30,624 bases of DNA from MAG-121220-bin8 sp965655865 (lineage in GTDB: Bacteria; Bacteroidota; Bacteroidia; Flavobacteriales; Flavobacteriaceae). The stretch spans positions 1-30,624 of the forward strand of contig CBFHJJ010000017.1 of assembly GCA_965655865.1 (NCBI GenBank), given 5' to 3'. Every line of letters begins with the position of its first letter. Position 1 is the stretch's first letter. The notes under the pieces are model-generated. The model was not told the DNA's origin and ran no database searches. It was given only the letters and a program-made list of their open reading frames with translations. Of this stretch, positions 7,510 to 15,872 are shown piece after piece. Both the position numbers and the translations under genes were made by a program.

Positions 7510-8535
7510 ATGATAATAAATTTGATAAGTGATACTGTTACAAAACCATGTAATAAGATGTTAGATTTCATGATGAATTCAAATGTTGGAGATGATGTTT
7601 TTAAAGAAGATCCGACAGTAAATGAATTAGAAAAAATGTTAGCCGAAATGTTTGGAAAAGAAGCAGCATTATTTTTTCCCTCAGGAACTATGGCTAATCA
7701 GACTGCTATAAAAATTCATACTGAACCAGGTGATCAATTAATATGTGATAAATATGCTCATGTTTATAATTACGAAGGTGGTGGTGTAAGTTTTAACAGT
7801 GGCGTTTCATGTAAACTTATAGACGGTCACAGAGGAATGTTTACAAATGAACAAGTTATAAATTCAATTAATCCACCAGATTTTTACCACAGCCCAAAAA
7901 CCTCATTAGTGTGCGTTGAAAACACTACAAATAAAGGAGGTGGAGCTTGTTGGGATATTAATGAATTAATTAAAATCAAGCAAACTTGTAAAGAACATAA
8001 CTTGTTTTATCACCTAGATGGTGCTAGAATTTGGAACGCAATGGTAAAAACAAATACTAAACCAATTCAATATGGAAATATATTTGATTCAATTTCAATT
8101 TGTTTAAGCAAAGGCCTGGGTTGCCCAGTAGGGTCTGTTTTAATTGGCTCAAGTGAATTTATTAACAAAGCGATTAGAGTAAGAAAGGTCTTAGGTGGAG
8201 GAATGAGGCAAGCTGGGTATTTAGCTGCTTGCGGAATTTATGCTTTAAATAATAATATTGAAAGATTAAAAGAAGATCATTTAAAAGCAGTTGAAATTGA
8301 AAAACTACTTTCTGAAAAACATTATATAAAGAAAGTAGAGAAGGTAGAGACAAATATTTTAATTTTTCAATTAAAATCAAACTATGATTCAAATATTTTT
8401 ATAGAAAAAATGTTAAAATCTGGTGTTAAGTTAATATCAATGGGAGATAATAAATTAAGGATTGTAACTCATAAAGATTACAATAATGAAATGCATCTAA
8501 AATTTATTGAAACAATCGCAAATCTTCAAATTTAA
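7510..8535 (+). CDS. Low-specificity L-threonine aldolase family, PLP-dependent
   Basis: Fold-type I PLP enzyme that cleaves L-threonine or allo-threonine to glycine and acetaldehyde. At 341 residues it is the usual length. Visible features: DTVTKPC near the N-terminus, GDDVFKEDPTVNELE (27-41), FPSGTMANQ (56-64), the ring-stacking His in YAHVYNYEGGG (H84), HLDGARIWNA (D170 and R173, PLP contacts) and the Schiff-base lysine in SLSKGLGCPVGS-type context (K201). Other beta-eliminating lyases share the fold, but the D-G-A-R-x-x-N-A block is characteristic of threonine aldolase. It runs divergently from prfB, and the oligopeptidase B gene begins 3 bases after its stop, suggesting co-transcription. 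Confidence 0.9.
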   Translation: MIINLISDTVTKPCNKMLDFMMNSNVGDDVFKEDPTVNELEKMLAEMFGKEAALFFPSGTMANQTAIKIHTEPGDQLICDKYAHVYNYEGGGVSFNSGVSCKLIDGHRGMFTNEQVINSINPPDFYHSPKTSLVCVENTTNKGGGACWDINELIKIKQTCKEHNLFYHLDGARIWNAMVKTNTKPIQYGNIFDSISICLSKGLGCPVGSVLIGSSEFINKAIRVRKVLGGGMRQAGYLAACGIYALNNNIERLKEDHLKAVEIEKLLSEKHYIKKVEKVETNILIFQLKSNYDSNIFIEKMLKSGVKLISMGDNKLRIVTHKDYNNEMHLKFIETIANLQI

Positions 8536-8538
8536 AAT

Positions 8539-10674
8539 ATGTTTAAAAATTCACTTTTTTTATTTGTAAGTATTATGTTTGCCTTTTCTTGTAATAATGA
8601 AATTAAACCCCCTTTGAAGAACTCAATTACCCCTCCGAAAGCAGAAAAATCTCCAGTTTCATTTAAAAAATTTAATGATATAAGGATTGACGATTATTAT
8701 TGGTTGAAAGAAAGAGATAATCCCGAGGTCATAGATTACTTAGAGAGAGAGAATGACTATTATGAAAAGATGACTTCTCATACACTAGATTTACAAGACA
8801 AATTATTTAATGAAATTAAAAATAAAATAAAAGAAGATGACCAATCAGTTCCTTATTTTTTAAATGGTTATTGGTATAAAACCAAATACGAAGAAGGCCT
8901 TAGCTATCCTATTTACACAAGATATAAAGATTCTCTAAATAATAAAGAAGAGATTTTATTTGATTGTAATATTTTAGCTAAAAAACATGATTATTTTAAT
9001 TTATCAAACTTTCAAATCAGTCCTGATAATAAAATAGTTGCATATAGTACTGACATTGTATCTAGAAGATTATATACAATTCAATTTAAAAATTTAGAGA
9101 CTGGAGAAATTTATAATGATAAAATAATAAATTCATCTGGAAGTTTTGCTTGGGCTAATGATAATTTAACCTTATTTTATACAAATAGAGATGTAAATAC
9201 ATTAAGAAATGATAAAATATTTAAACATACTTTAAATTCTAATTATGAAAATGATGAATTAGTTTATTTTGAAAAAGATGAAACCTTTTACGCTAACGTT
9301 TCTAAATCAAAATCAAAAAAATATATTATTATTTCATCATACAGTACTTTAACATCTGAATTTCAATTTTTACCAGCCGACAACCCGAACGATAATTTTA
9401 CACTATTTAGTAAAAGAAAAAGAGGTATTGAGTATAATATTAATCATTATAAAGACCATTTTTATATTATAACAAACAAAGACAATGCTTTTAATTATAA
9501 GTTGATGAAAACTAAAGTTAACGATACTTCCTCTGATAATTGGGAAGATGTTATTGAGCACAGAAAAAATATTTTAATTGAAGGCATTGATATTTTTAAA
9601 GATCATTTAGTTGTGAGTGAAAGAGTTAATGGTTTAAATAGAATAAATATTAAAAAATGGGATAACTCAGAAAATTATTTTTTAAATTTTGATAACGAAA
9701 CTTTTAGCGCTAATACAACTGCTAATTTAGATTTCAATTCTAAAAAACTTAGGTATGCTTACAATTCTTTAAACGAACCTTATTCTGTTGTTGAGTTTGA
9801 TATGATTACTAAAGAAAAAAATATTTTAAAACAGCACAAAGTTTTGGATAAAAACTTTGATAAAAACAATTATGTTACTGAAAGAATTTGGGCTAAATCA
9901 AGAGATGGTAATAATATACCAATTTCATTAATTTATAAAAAAGGTATTAAAAAAGATGGCTCTAATCCACTTTTACTTTATGGTTACGGATCTTATGGTA
10001 ACACAATCGATCCATCTTTTTCAATTAGTAGATTGAGTTTGTTAGATAGAGGTTTTATATATGCTATTTCTCATGTAAGAGGAAGTGAGTATTTGGGAAG
10101 AGATTGGTATGAAAATGGTAAACTTTTAAATAAGAAAAATACTTTTTTTGATTTTGTTGATTCTACGAAATTTTTGATTTCTCAAGGATATACATCAGCA
10201 GAGCACTCCTATGCTTATGGGGGATCGGCTGGAGGATTACTTATGGGTACTGTCATTAATATAGCTCCTGAGCTTTACAACGGAGTAATTGCTGCAGTAC
10301 CTTTTGTTGATGTAATTACCACCATGCTAGACGAAACTATTCCTTTAACAACTAGTGAATATGATGAATGGGGAAATCCTAACAAAAAAGAATATTACCA
10401 CTACATGTTGTCTTATTCGCCTTATGACAATGTATCTAAAATGAATTATCCCAATTTACTTGTAACAACTGGACTACACGATTCACAAGTTCAATATTGG
10501 GAACCTGCTAAATGGGTAGCCAAATTAAGAGATTTTAAACTTGATGAAAATTATTTATTTTTAAATACAAATATGGAAACTGGCCATGGTGGGTCTTCAG
10601 GCAGGTTTGAAGCTATAAAAGACTTAGCTAAAGAATATGCGTTTATTTTAGATTTAGAAAATATTTATAATTAG
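8539..10674 (+). CDS. Prolyl oligopeptidase family serine peptidase, oligopeptidase B-like lipoprotein
   Basis: S9A peptidase of 711 residues that cleaves short peptides, in the OpB branch after basic residues. The N-terminus MFKNSLFLFVSIMFAFSCNNE is a lipoprotein signal with Cys18 as the likely lipidated residue, so the enzyme is probably membrane-anchored in the periplasm rather than cytosolic. A seven-bladed propeller region spans about 60-430. The alpha/beta-hydrolase domain carries the catalytic Ser563 (YGGSAGG, the OpB form of the motif), Asp648 (TGLHDSQV) and His683 (TGHGGSSG). All three catalytic residues are intact. It is co-directional with threonine aldolase, 3 bases downstream. 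A role in peptide salvage is an inference. Confidence 0.92.
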   Translation: MFKNSLFLFVSIMFAFSCNNEIKPPLKNSITPPKAEKSPVSFKKFNDIRIDDYYWLKERDNPEVIDYLERENDYYEKMTSHTLDLQDKLFNEIKNKIKEDDQSVPYFLNGYWYKTKYEEGLSYPIYTRYKDSLNNKEEILFDCNILAKKHDYFNLSNFQISPDNKIVAYSTDIVSRRLYTIQFKNLETGEIYNDKIINSSGSFAWANDNLTLFYTNRDVNTLRNDKIFKHTLNSNYENDELVYFEKDETFYANVSKSKSKKYIIISSYSTLTSEFQFLPADNPNDNFTLFSKRKRGIEYNINHYKDHFYIITNKDNAFNYKLMKTKVNDTSSDNWEDVIEHRKNILIEGIDIFKDHLVVSERVNGLNRINIKKWDNSENYFLNFDNETFSANTTANLDFNSKKLRYAYNSLNEPYSVVEFDMITKEKNILKQHKVLDKNFDKNNYVTERIWAKSRDGNNIPISLIYKKGIKKDGSNPLLLYGYGSYGNTIDPSFSISRLSLLDRGFIYAISHVRGSEYLGRDWYENGKLLNKKNTFFDFVDSTKFLISQGYTSAEHSYAYGGSAGGLLMGTVINIAPELYNGVIAAVPFVDVITTMLDETIPLTTSEYDEWGNPNKKEYYHYMLSYSPYDNVSKMNYPNLLVTTGLHDSQVQYWEPAKWVAKLRDFKLDENYLFLNTNMETGHGGSSGRFEAIKDLAKEYAFILDLENIYN

Positions 10675-10680
10675 AAATAA

Positions 10681-10712
10681 TTTGGTTCTAACTACTTTTT
10701 TTAAGTATTTTG
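10681..10712 (+). promoter_or_regulatory. Candidate promoter for capA
   Basis: TTTG at 10681-10684 and GTATTTTG at 10705-10712 (one mismatch to TAnnTTTG) are separated by 20 bases, a fit to the Bacteroidota -33/-7 layout. Predicted start near 10718, leaving about 24 bases of leader before the ATG at 10742. Confidence 0.45.
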
Positions 10713-10741
10713 CCTTTTTAATATGCTACACAAAGTAGATT

Positions 10742-11782
10742 ATGAGTAAAAATATTAAAGCTTTTAATAATATTCTTGAGCTAATTGGTGATACACCGCT
10801 TGTTAAATTAAATAAGATAGTTGAAGATATTCCTGGAAATTTTTATGCCAAAGTAGAAGCGTTTAACCCTGGTCACTCTAACAAAGATAGAATAGCTCTT
10901 CACATAATAGAAACTGCAGAAAAAAAAGGTTTGCTAAAGCCTGGTGCTACAATAATTGAAACTACGTCTGGGAATACAGGTTTTAGTTTGTCTATGGTGA
11001 GTATGATAAAAGGGTACAACTGTATTTTAGCTGTATCTTCAAAGTCTTCACATGATAAAATAGATATGCTAAAGTCCATGGGAGCTAAAGTTTATGTTTG
11101 CCCAGCTCACGTTAGTGCTGATGACAAAAGATCTTATTATCAAGTTGCGAAAAGATTACATGAAGAAATTAAAGGTTCTTTTTATATCAATCAATATTTT
11201 AATAAACTAAATACCGAAGCTCACTTTAATTCAACAGGGCCAGAAATATGGAATCAAACTAACGGAAAAATCACTCATTTAGTAGCCAGCAGTGGGACTG
11301 GAGGAACAATTTCAGGTATTGGACAATATTTGAAATCAAAAAATCCAGATATTAAAATAATTGGAGTCGATGCTTATGGATCAGTTTTAAAAAAATATCA
11401 TGAAACTAAAGTTTTTGATGAGGATGAGATATATCCATATCGAATTGAAGGCTTAGGTAAAAATCTAATTCCTACAGCCACTGATTTTGATATAATTGAT
11501 TTTTTTGAAAAAGTCAATGATGAACAAAGTGCCCATTCCTCAAGAGAGATAGCATTAAAAGAGGGTATGTTTGTAGGCTATACGTCTGGAGCTGCTATGC
11601 AGGCAGTAAAACAGCTTTCAAAAAGTAATATTTTTACTAAAGAAAGCGTTGTAGTTATGATTTTTTGTGATCACGGGTCTAGATACATGAGTAAAATTTA
11701 TAGCGACAAATGGATGTCTGATCAAGGATTTTTCGACTCTGAAAAAACTCCATTAGAAAAACCTATTGAATACATAAAATAA
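10742..11782 (+). CDS. capA: Cysteine synthase-family PLP enzyme, probable cysteate synthase
   Basis: Fold-type II PLP enzyme of 346 residues related to cysteine synthase and cystathionine beta-synthase. Seen: the PLP-lysine block NPGHSNKDR (K48), the substrate-binding loop TSGNTG in ETTSGNTGFSLSM, and the phosphate-binding glycine loop SSGTGGTISG. The PLP-lysine block departs from the usual NPGGSVKDR. The next gene, 34 bases on, encodes an alpha-oxoamine synthase. From published work on Flavobacteriia, as I recall it, such a pair makes capnine: CapA forms L-cysteate from phosphoserine and sulfite, and CapB condenses cysteate with an acyl donor. That role is an inference from pairing and taxon; ordinary cysteine synthase is the main alternative. 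Confidence 0.75.
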   Translation: MSKNIKAFNNILELIGDTPLVKLNKIVEDIPGNFYAKVEAFNPGHSNKDRIALHIIETAEKKGLLKPGATIIETTSGNTGFSLSMVSMIKGYNCILAVSSKSSHDKIDMLKSMGAKVYVCPAHVSADDKRSYYQVAKRLHEEIKGSFYINQYFNKLNTEAHFNSTGPEIWNQTNGKITHLVASSGTGGTISGIGQYLKSKNPDIKIIGVDAYGSVLKKYHETKVFDEDEIYPYRIEGLGKNLIPTATDFDIIDFFEKVNDEQSAHSSREIALKEGMFVGYTSGAAMQAVKQLSKSNIFTKESVVVMIFCDHGSRYMSKIYSDKWMSDQGFFDSEKTPLEKPIEYIK

Positions 11783-11794
11783 ATGTTATTTTTG
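11766..11794 (+). promoter_or_regulatory. Candidate internal promoter for capB
   Basis: TTG (11766-11768) and an exact TATTTTTG (11787-11794) are 18 bases apart. Predicted start near 11799, about 18 bases before the ATG at 11817. If real, capB can be transcribed apart from capA. Confidence 0.5.
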
Positions 11795-11816
11795 CAGTAA
11801 TTCTTTACAGTAAAAA

Positions 11817-13067
11817 ATGAATGATTTATTTGATAAAATAGTTTCAAACAAAGGACCTTTAGGTCAGTATGCAAAGGTAGCTGAGGGGTATTTTGCTTTT
11901 CCTAAGTTAGAGGGTCCAATTAGTAATAGAATGGGTTTTAATGGTAAAAAAGTTATCACTTGGAGTGTTAATGACTATTTAGGACTTGCCAATCATCCTG
12001 AGATCAGAGAATTTGATGCTGAAGCTGCAAAAAAATATGGATCAGCTTATCCAATGGGAGCTAGATTAATGTCTGGACATACTCATTTGCATGAAAAATT
12101 AGAAAACGAATTAGCAGATTTTGTTAACAAGGAGAAGGCGTATGTACTTAATTTTGGATATCAAGGTATTTTATCAACAGTAGATTCATTAGTTTCTAAA
12201 AATGATGTAATTGTTTACGATATTGATTGTCATGCTTGTATTGTTGATGGTGTTAGACTTCACGTTGGAAAAAGGTTTACTTTCCAACACAATGACATGG
12301 ATAGTTTAGTTATTAATTTAGAAAGAGCTACAAAAATTGCAGAGAAAACGGGAGGAGGAATTTTAGTTATTTCTGAGGGTGTTTTTGGAATGAGAGGTGA
12401 ACAGGGTAAAATAAAAGAGATTTCTGATTTAAAAAGTAAATATAAGTTCAGGTTATTAGTTGATGATGCACATGGATTTGGAACTTTAGGTGAAACTGGA
12501 GCAGGAGCAGGAGAGGAACAAGGAGTTCAAGACCAAATAGATGTTTATTTCGCAACTTTTGCAAAGTCAATGGCCAGTACAGGTGCATTTATCGCTGCAG
12601 ATAAAATGATTATCGATTATTTAAAATATAATATGAGATCTCAGGTATTTGCAAAATCTTTACAAATGCAGCTTGTAGCCGGGATTCTAAAAAGACTTGA
12701 AATGTTAAAAAATAGACCTGAACTTAGATCAAAATTATGGGATAATGTTAAAGCTCTTCAAAGTGGCTTAAAAAAGCAAAATTTTGATTTAGGAAAAACT
12801 CAAAGTTGTGTAACTCCTGTTTTTTTAAAAGGTGATATTCATGAAGCTTTCGTTATGGTTAAGGAACTTAGAGAAAAATATTTTATTTTTTGTTCTATTG
12901 TCGTTTATCCAGTAATACCAAAGGGGTTTATACTTTTAAGACTAATACCTACGACTTCTCATAATATAGATGACATAAATGAAACTCTTTCTGCATTTTC
13001 TAAAATTAGATCTAAATTAATTGACGGTACCTACAAGAAAATTGCTGAAAAACTAAAAATAAATTAA
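11817..13067 (+). CDS. capB: Alpha-oxoamine synthase family PLP enzyme, probable cysteate-fatty acyl transferase
   Basis: A 416-residue fold-type I PLP enzyme of the group that includes serine palmitoyltransferase, 8-amino-7-oxononanoate synthase and 2-amino-3-ketobutyrate CoA ligase. The family residues are visible: ring-stacking His139 (DCHAC), DDAHGFG (D216, H219) and the Schiff-base Lys250 in FATFAKSMAS. Such enzymes condense an amino acid with an acyl thioester and lose CO2. Placement directly after a cysteine synthase-like gene points to cysteate as the amino acid and hence to the sulfonolipid capnine, which in Flavobacteriia supports the outer membrane and gliding. No bio genes or threonine dehydrogenase are adjacent, which argues against the biotin and threonine roles. 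Serine palmitoyltransferase remains possible. Confidence 0.75.
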   Translation: MNDLFDKIVSNKGPLGQYAKVAEGYFAFPKLEGPISNRMGFNGKKVITWSVNDYLGLANHPEIREFDAEAAKKYGSAYPMGARLMSGHTHLHEKLENELADFVNKEKAYVLNFGYQGILSTVDSLVSKNDVIVYDIDCHACIVDGVRLHVGKRFTFQHNDMDSLVINLERATKIAEKTGGGILVISEGVFGMRGEQGKIKEISDLKSKYKFRLLVDDAHGFGTLGETGAGAGEEQGVQDQIDVYFATFAKSMASTGAFIAADKMIIDYLKYNMRSQVFAKSLQMQLVAGILKRLEMLKNRPELRSKLWDNVKALQSGLKKQNFDLGKTQSCVTPVFLKGDIHEAFVMVKELREKYFIFCSIVVYPVIPKGFILLRLIPTTSHNIDDINETLSAFSKIRSKLIDGTYKKIAEKLKIN

Positions 13068-13130
13068 TCTTTTTGATTAGAATTCTAATTTAATTTGAAG
13101 TTCAAAAATTACTTAGTTAAAAAAAAACAC

Positions 13131-13138
13131 TAATTTTG
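13131..13138 (+). promoter_or_regulatory. -7 promoter element for the pyrR operon
   Basis: TAATTTTG, an exact TAnnTTTG, 18 bases before the pyrR ATG at 13156; predicted start near 13144. No PyrR-type attenuator (anti-antiterminator, terminator) is seen in the short leader. The upstream gap also holds a 14-bp palindrome ATTAGAATTCTAAT (13076-13089), too AT-rich to call a terminator. Confidence 0.5.
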
Positions 13139-13155
13139 GTAAGAATTTAAGCGTT

Positions 13156-13701
13156 ATGAATCCAAAAAAAATACTCAACGCTAATGAAATATCAACCATA
13201 CTTAATAGGTTGTCTTTTCAGTTAATTGAAGATCACAATACATTTGATAATACTGTAATAGTAGCAATCCAGCCGAGAGGTGCTGTTTTAGGAAACAGAA
13301 TTTCTAAACTTATTAATAAACACGAGAAAAATAATAATCTTAAAATCGGTTATTTAGATATAACTTTTTTTAGAGATGATTTTAGAAGAACTGAAAAAGT
13401 ATTAAAAGCAAGTGCTACAGAAATTAATTTTACTGTTGAAAATAAAACAGTTGTTTTAGTTGATGATGTTTTATTTACAGGTAGAAGTATTAGAGCTGCT
13501 TTAAATGCTATACAGTCATTTGGAAGGCCTGAAAAAATTCAATTATTGACTTTGATTGACAGAAGATTTTCTAGAGAGTTGCCTATACAACCTGATTATT
13601 GTGGAACTCAAGTAGATTCTAGATTAAATGAAAAAGTAATTGTTCATTGGGAAGAAAATGATTTAGAAGATTCAGTTTATTTATATAAAAATAAAAAATG
13701 A
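13156..13701 (+). CDS. pyrR: PyrR, pyrimidine regulator / uracil phosphoribosyltransferase
   Basis: A 181-residue type I phosphoribosyltransferase. The PRPP-binding block VVLVDDVLFTGRS lies at 99-111, and the early IQPRGAVLG block (38-46) and YLDITFFRDDF (67-77) match PyrR. In Firmicutes PyrR attenuates pyr operons by binding their leader RNA and also makes UMP from uracil and PRPP. Here the leader is too short to show an attenuator, so the salvage activity may be the main one, or regulation acts at another site. First gene of a long operon; its TGA overlaps the pyrB ATG by 4 bases (ATGA). Confidence 0.92.
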   Translation: MNPKKILNANEISTILNRLSFQLIEDHNTFDNTVIVAIQPRGAVLGNRISKLINKHEKNNNLKIGYLDITFFRDDFRRTEKVLKASATEINFTVENKTVVLVDDVLFTGRSIRAALNAIQSFGRPEKIQLLTLIDRRFSRELPIQPDYCGTQVDSRLNEKVIVHWEENDLEDSVYLYKNKK

Positions 13702-14624
13702 GTAGTTTAAGTGTAGATAATTTATTGGGAATAAAATATTTAAATAAAGACGATTTAAATTTGATTTTCAAAACGTCTGATAATTTTAAAGAAGTAATTA
13801 ATAGAAAAATAAAAAAAGTCCCCTCTCTAAGAGATGTTACAATAGCAAACTTATTTTTTGAAAATAGTACAAGGACTAAACTTTCTTTCGAACTAGCTCA
13901 AAAAAGATTATCAGCAGATGTAGTTAATTTTTCATCTTCTGGATCTTCAATTTCAAAAGGAGAAACTTTAATTGACACAGTTAATAATATTCTTTCTATG
14001 AAAGTTGATATGATAGTCATGCGTCATCCTAGCCCTGGTGCAAGTGTTTTTCTTTCAAAGAATGTTAATTCCTGTATAATAAATGCGGGCGACGGAACTC
14101 ATGAACATCCTACACAAGCGTTATTAGACGCATATTCATTAATTGAAAAAATTGGTGATATAAAAAATAAAAATATACTTATTGTTGGAGATATCATGCA
14201 TTCTAGAGTAGCTTTATCTAATATTTTTGCCTATCAAAAACTTGGAGCCAATGTTACTGTTTGTGGACCAAAATCTCTAATTCCAAAAAGTATTGAATCA
14301 CTAAATGTTAAAGTTGAAACTGATTTTAGAAAAGCTTTAAAAAATTCGGATGCTGTTAATATGTTAAGGATTCAAAACGAAAGAATGTCTGAATCCTATT
14401 TTCCCTCTGTTAGAGAATATGTTCAACAATATGGTTTAACAATGCCATTATTAAATTCTATTAATAATGAAATTATAGTAATGCACCCTGGTCCAATTAA
14501 TAGAGGAGTTGAAATCACAAGTGAAGTTGCTGATTCTGATCAAGCAATAATTTTAGACCAAGTAGAAAATGGGGTAGCTATTCGTATGGCCGTAATGTAC
14601 TTATTGGCTGCAAAGCTTAAATAA
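13698..14624 (+). CDS. pyrB: Aspartate carbamoyltransferase catalytic chain
   Basis: Condenses aspartate with carbamoyl phosphate, the committed step of de novo pyrimidine synthesis. At 308 residues it has normal length. The carbamoyl-phosphate site FFENSTRTKLSFE (53-65, with STRT at 57-60), the GTHEHPTQALLDAYSL block in the middle of the chain and HPGPINRGVE near the C-terminus are all intact. There is no pyrI regulatory chain next to it. It is coupled to pyrR by a 4-base overlap and followed after 1 base by the STAS-like gene. Confidence 0.96.
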   Translation: MSSLSVDNLLGIKYLNKDDLNLIFKTSDNFKEVINRKIKKVPSLRDVTIANLFFENSTRTKLSFELAQKRLSADVVNFSSSGSSISKGETLIDTVNNILSMKVDMIVMRHPSPGASVFLSKNVNSCIINAGDGTHEHPTQALLDAYSLIEKIGDIKNKNILIVGDIMHSRVALSNIFAYQKLGANVTVCGPKSLIPKSIESLNVKVETDFRKALKNSDAVNMLRIQNERMSESYFPSVREYVQQYGLTMPLLNSINNEIIVMHPGPINRGVEITSEVADSDQAIILDQVENGVAIRMAVMYLLAAKLK

Positions 14625-14625
14625 C

Positions 14626-14949
14626 ATGAACTTATCTAAATCAAAGAACACATTATTATTTGAAATAAATAGTAGAAAGAATTATCTAAATTCTTTAGTT
14701 GAAATTAAAAAAAATATTCAAAAAAAAAATATAATAATTGACTTTAATGAATTTGATTTTGAAGATTTTTTTGAAGATTTAAATATCTTATTTAAAAAAT
14801 CTAAAAAGAACGATAGATCTTTTGTTATAATTAATTCAGATTTTAGATCTGAGTACTATAATTTAAGTATAGACATTGTTCCTTCTTTGCAAGAGGCAAT
14901 TGATATAATTGAACTTGAAGAGATTGAAAGAGATTTAGGATTGTTATGA
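14626..14949 (+). CDS. Small STAS-like protein coupled to ribonuclease Z
   Basis: A 107-residue protein, rich in Lys, Asn, Asp and Glu, without signal peptide or membrane helix. Its layout (short beta strands around FVIINSDFR, then the conserved-looking C-terminal helix SLQEAIDIIELEEIERDLG) resembles the SpoIIAA/STAS-like proteins that I recall sitting next to rnz in Flavobacteriia. The function is not known. Its TGA overlaps the rnz ATG (ATGA at 14946-14949), so the two are translationally coupled, which hints at a linked role. A 10-A run at 14720-14729 lies in its N-terminal third. Confidence 0.7.
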   Translation: MNLSKSKNTLLFEINSRKNYLNSLVEIKKNIQKKNIIIDFNEFDFEDFFEDLNILFKKSKKNDRSFVIINSDFRSEYYNLSIDIVPSLQEAIDIIELEEIERDLGLL

Positions 14950-15851
14950 AATTAACAATATTAGGTAGTTTTTCGGCTTATCCATCTTTCAAAGGTTTTA
15001 CAACTTCTCAAGTTTTAGAACACAACGGGAAATCGTTTCTTATTGATTGTGGTGAAGGAACTCAACTTCAATTAAGAAAAAATAAAATTAAATTCAACTC
15101 AATTGAAGATGTTTTTATTTCTCATTTACATGGAGATCATTATTTTGGACTTCCGGGTCTAATTTTAACTTTTAACTTATTGGGAAGAGAAAAACCTTTA
15201 AATATTTTTGGTCCAAAGGGAATTAAGGAAATAATTACGTTATTGATGAAACTTGGTAAAACTTGGACTAATTATAAATTAAATTTTATAGAACTAAATA
15301 GTATAAAACCACAAGTTATACTTAATAAAAATAATTTTACAGTAACAACAATTCCACTTTATCATGGAATTTACACAAATGGATTTTTATTTAGAAAAAA
15401 AAGAACTAGTCACAAACTAATTGTGAATAAAGCTATTGATTTAGGAATCGATAAAACTCAATTTGCAGGAATTAAATTAGGTAAAGATGGAGTGACTGAC
15501 AAAGGACAAATTATAAAAAACATTAAATTAGTAGAGCCTTTAAGTCCAGATATTGTTTACGCATTTTGTAGTGATACTCTTTTTAATTTAAAAATTACAG
15601 AACAAATCAGAGAATGTGATTTATTATATCATGAGTCTACATTTTTAAAAAAAGATGAAAATTTTGCTTTCAAAACATTTCATTCTACTGCTGAGCAAGC
15701 TGCAATTATAGCAAAGAATTCAAATGTCAAAAAACTTATCTTAGGTCATTTTTCATCAAGATATAATAATTTAGATTTGTTTATAAATGAGGCTAGAACT
15801 ATTTTTGAAAACTGTGAATTAGCAATTGAGAATAAGAGTTTTGTTTTTTAA
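14946..15851 (+). CDS. rnz: Ribonuclease Z (tRNA 3' endonuclease)
   Basis: Zinc-dependent metallo-beta-lactamase-fold nuclease that trims the 3' trailer of tRNA precursors to allow CCA addition. At 301 residues it matches the short bacterial RNase Z form. The zinc motif is seen as SHLHGDHYFGLPGL (H60, H62, D64, H65). Downstream blocks YAFCSDT and ILGHFSSRY supply further metal and catalytic residues, and ESTF is also present. The tRNA-Pro gene in this window does not encode its 3' CCA (its discriminator base is followed by CTTTTT on the gene strand), consistent with a need for this enzyme. Coupled to the gene before by ATGA; pdxH starts 21 bases after its stop. Confidence 0.95.
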   Translation: MKLTILGSFSAYPSFKGFTTSQVLEHNGKSFLIDCGEGTQLQLRKNKIKFNSIEDVFISHLHGDHYFGLPGLILTFNLLGREKPLNIFGPKGIKEIITLLMKLGKTWTNYKLNFIELNSIKPQVILNKNNFTVTTIPLYHGIYTNGFLFRKKRTSHKLIVNKAIDLGIDKTQFAGIKLGKDGVTDKGQIIKNIKLVEPLSPDIVYAFCSDTLFNLKITEQIRECDLLYHESTFLKKDENFAFKTFHSTAEQAAIIAKNSNVKKLILGHFSSRYNNLDLFINEARTIFENCELAIENKSFVF

Positions 15852-15872
15852 TAATAAACATTAATTTAGAAT

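Noticed and set aside
10692..10738. Inverted repeat CTACTTT...AAAGTAG upstream of capA
   Set aside because: The 7-bp AT-rich arms are almost 40 bases apart and the match does not extend; too likely by chance.
13076..13089. Palindrome ATTAGAATTCTAAT between capB and pyrR as a terminator or PyrR attenuator
   Set aside because: The stem would be only five A/T-rich pairs with a four-base loop and no proper T run; no PyrR-binding consensus is seen.
14720..14729. A10 run in the STAS-like gene as another programmed slippage site
   Set aside because: Slippage here would truncate the protein at about residue 35 inside its fold, giving no sensible product; it shows that long A runs also occur by base composition.
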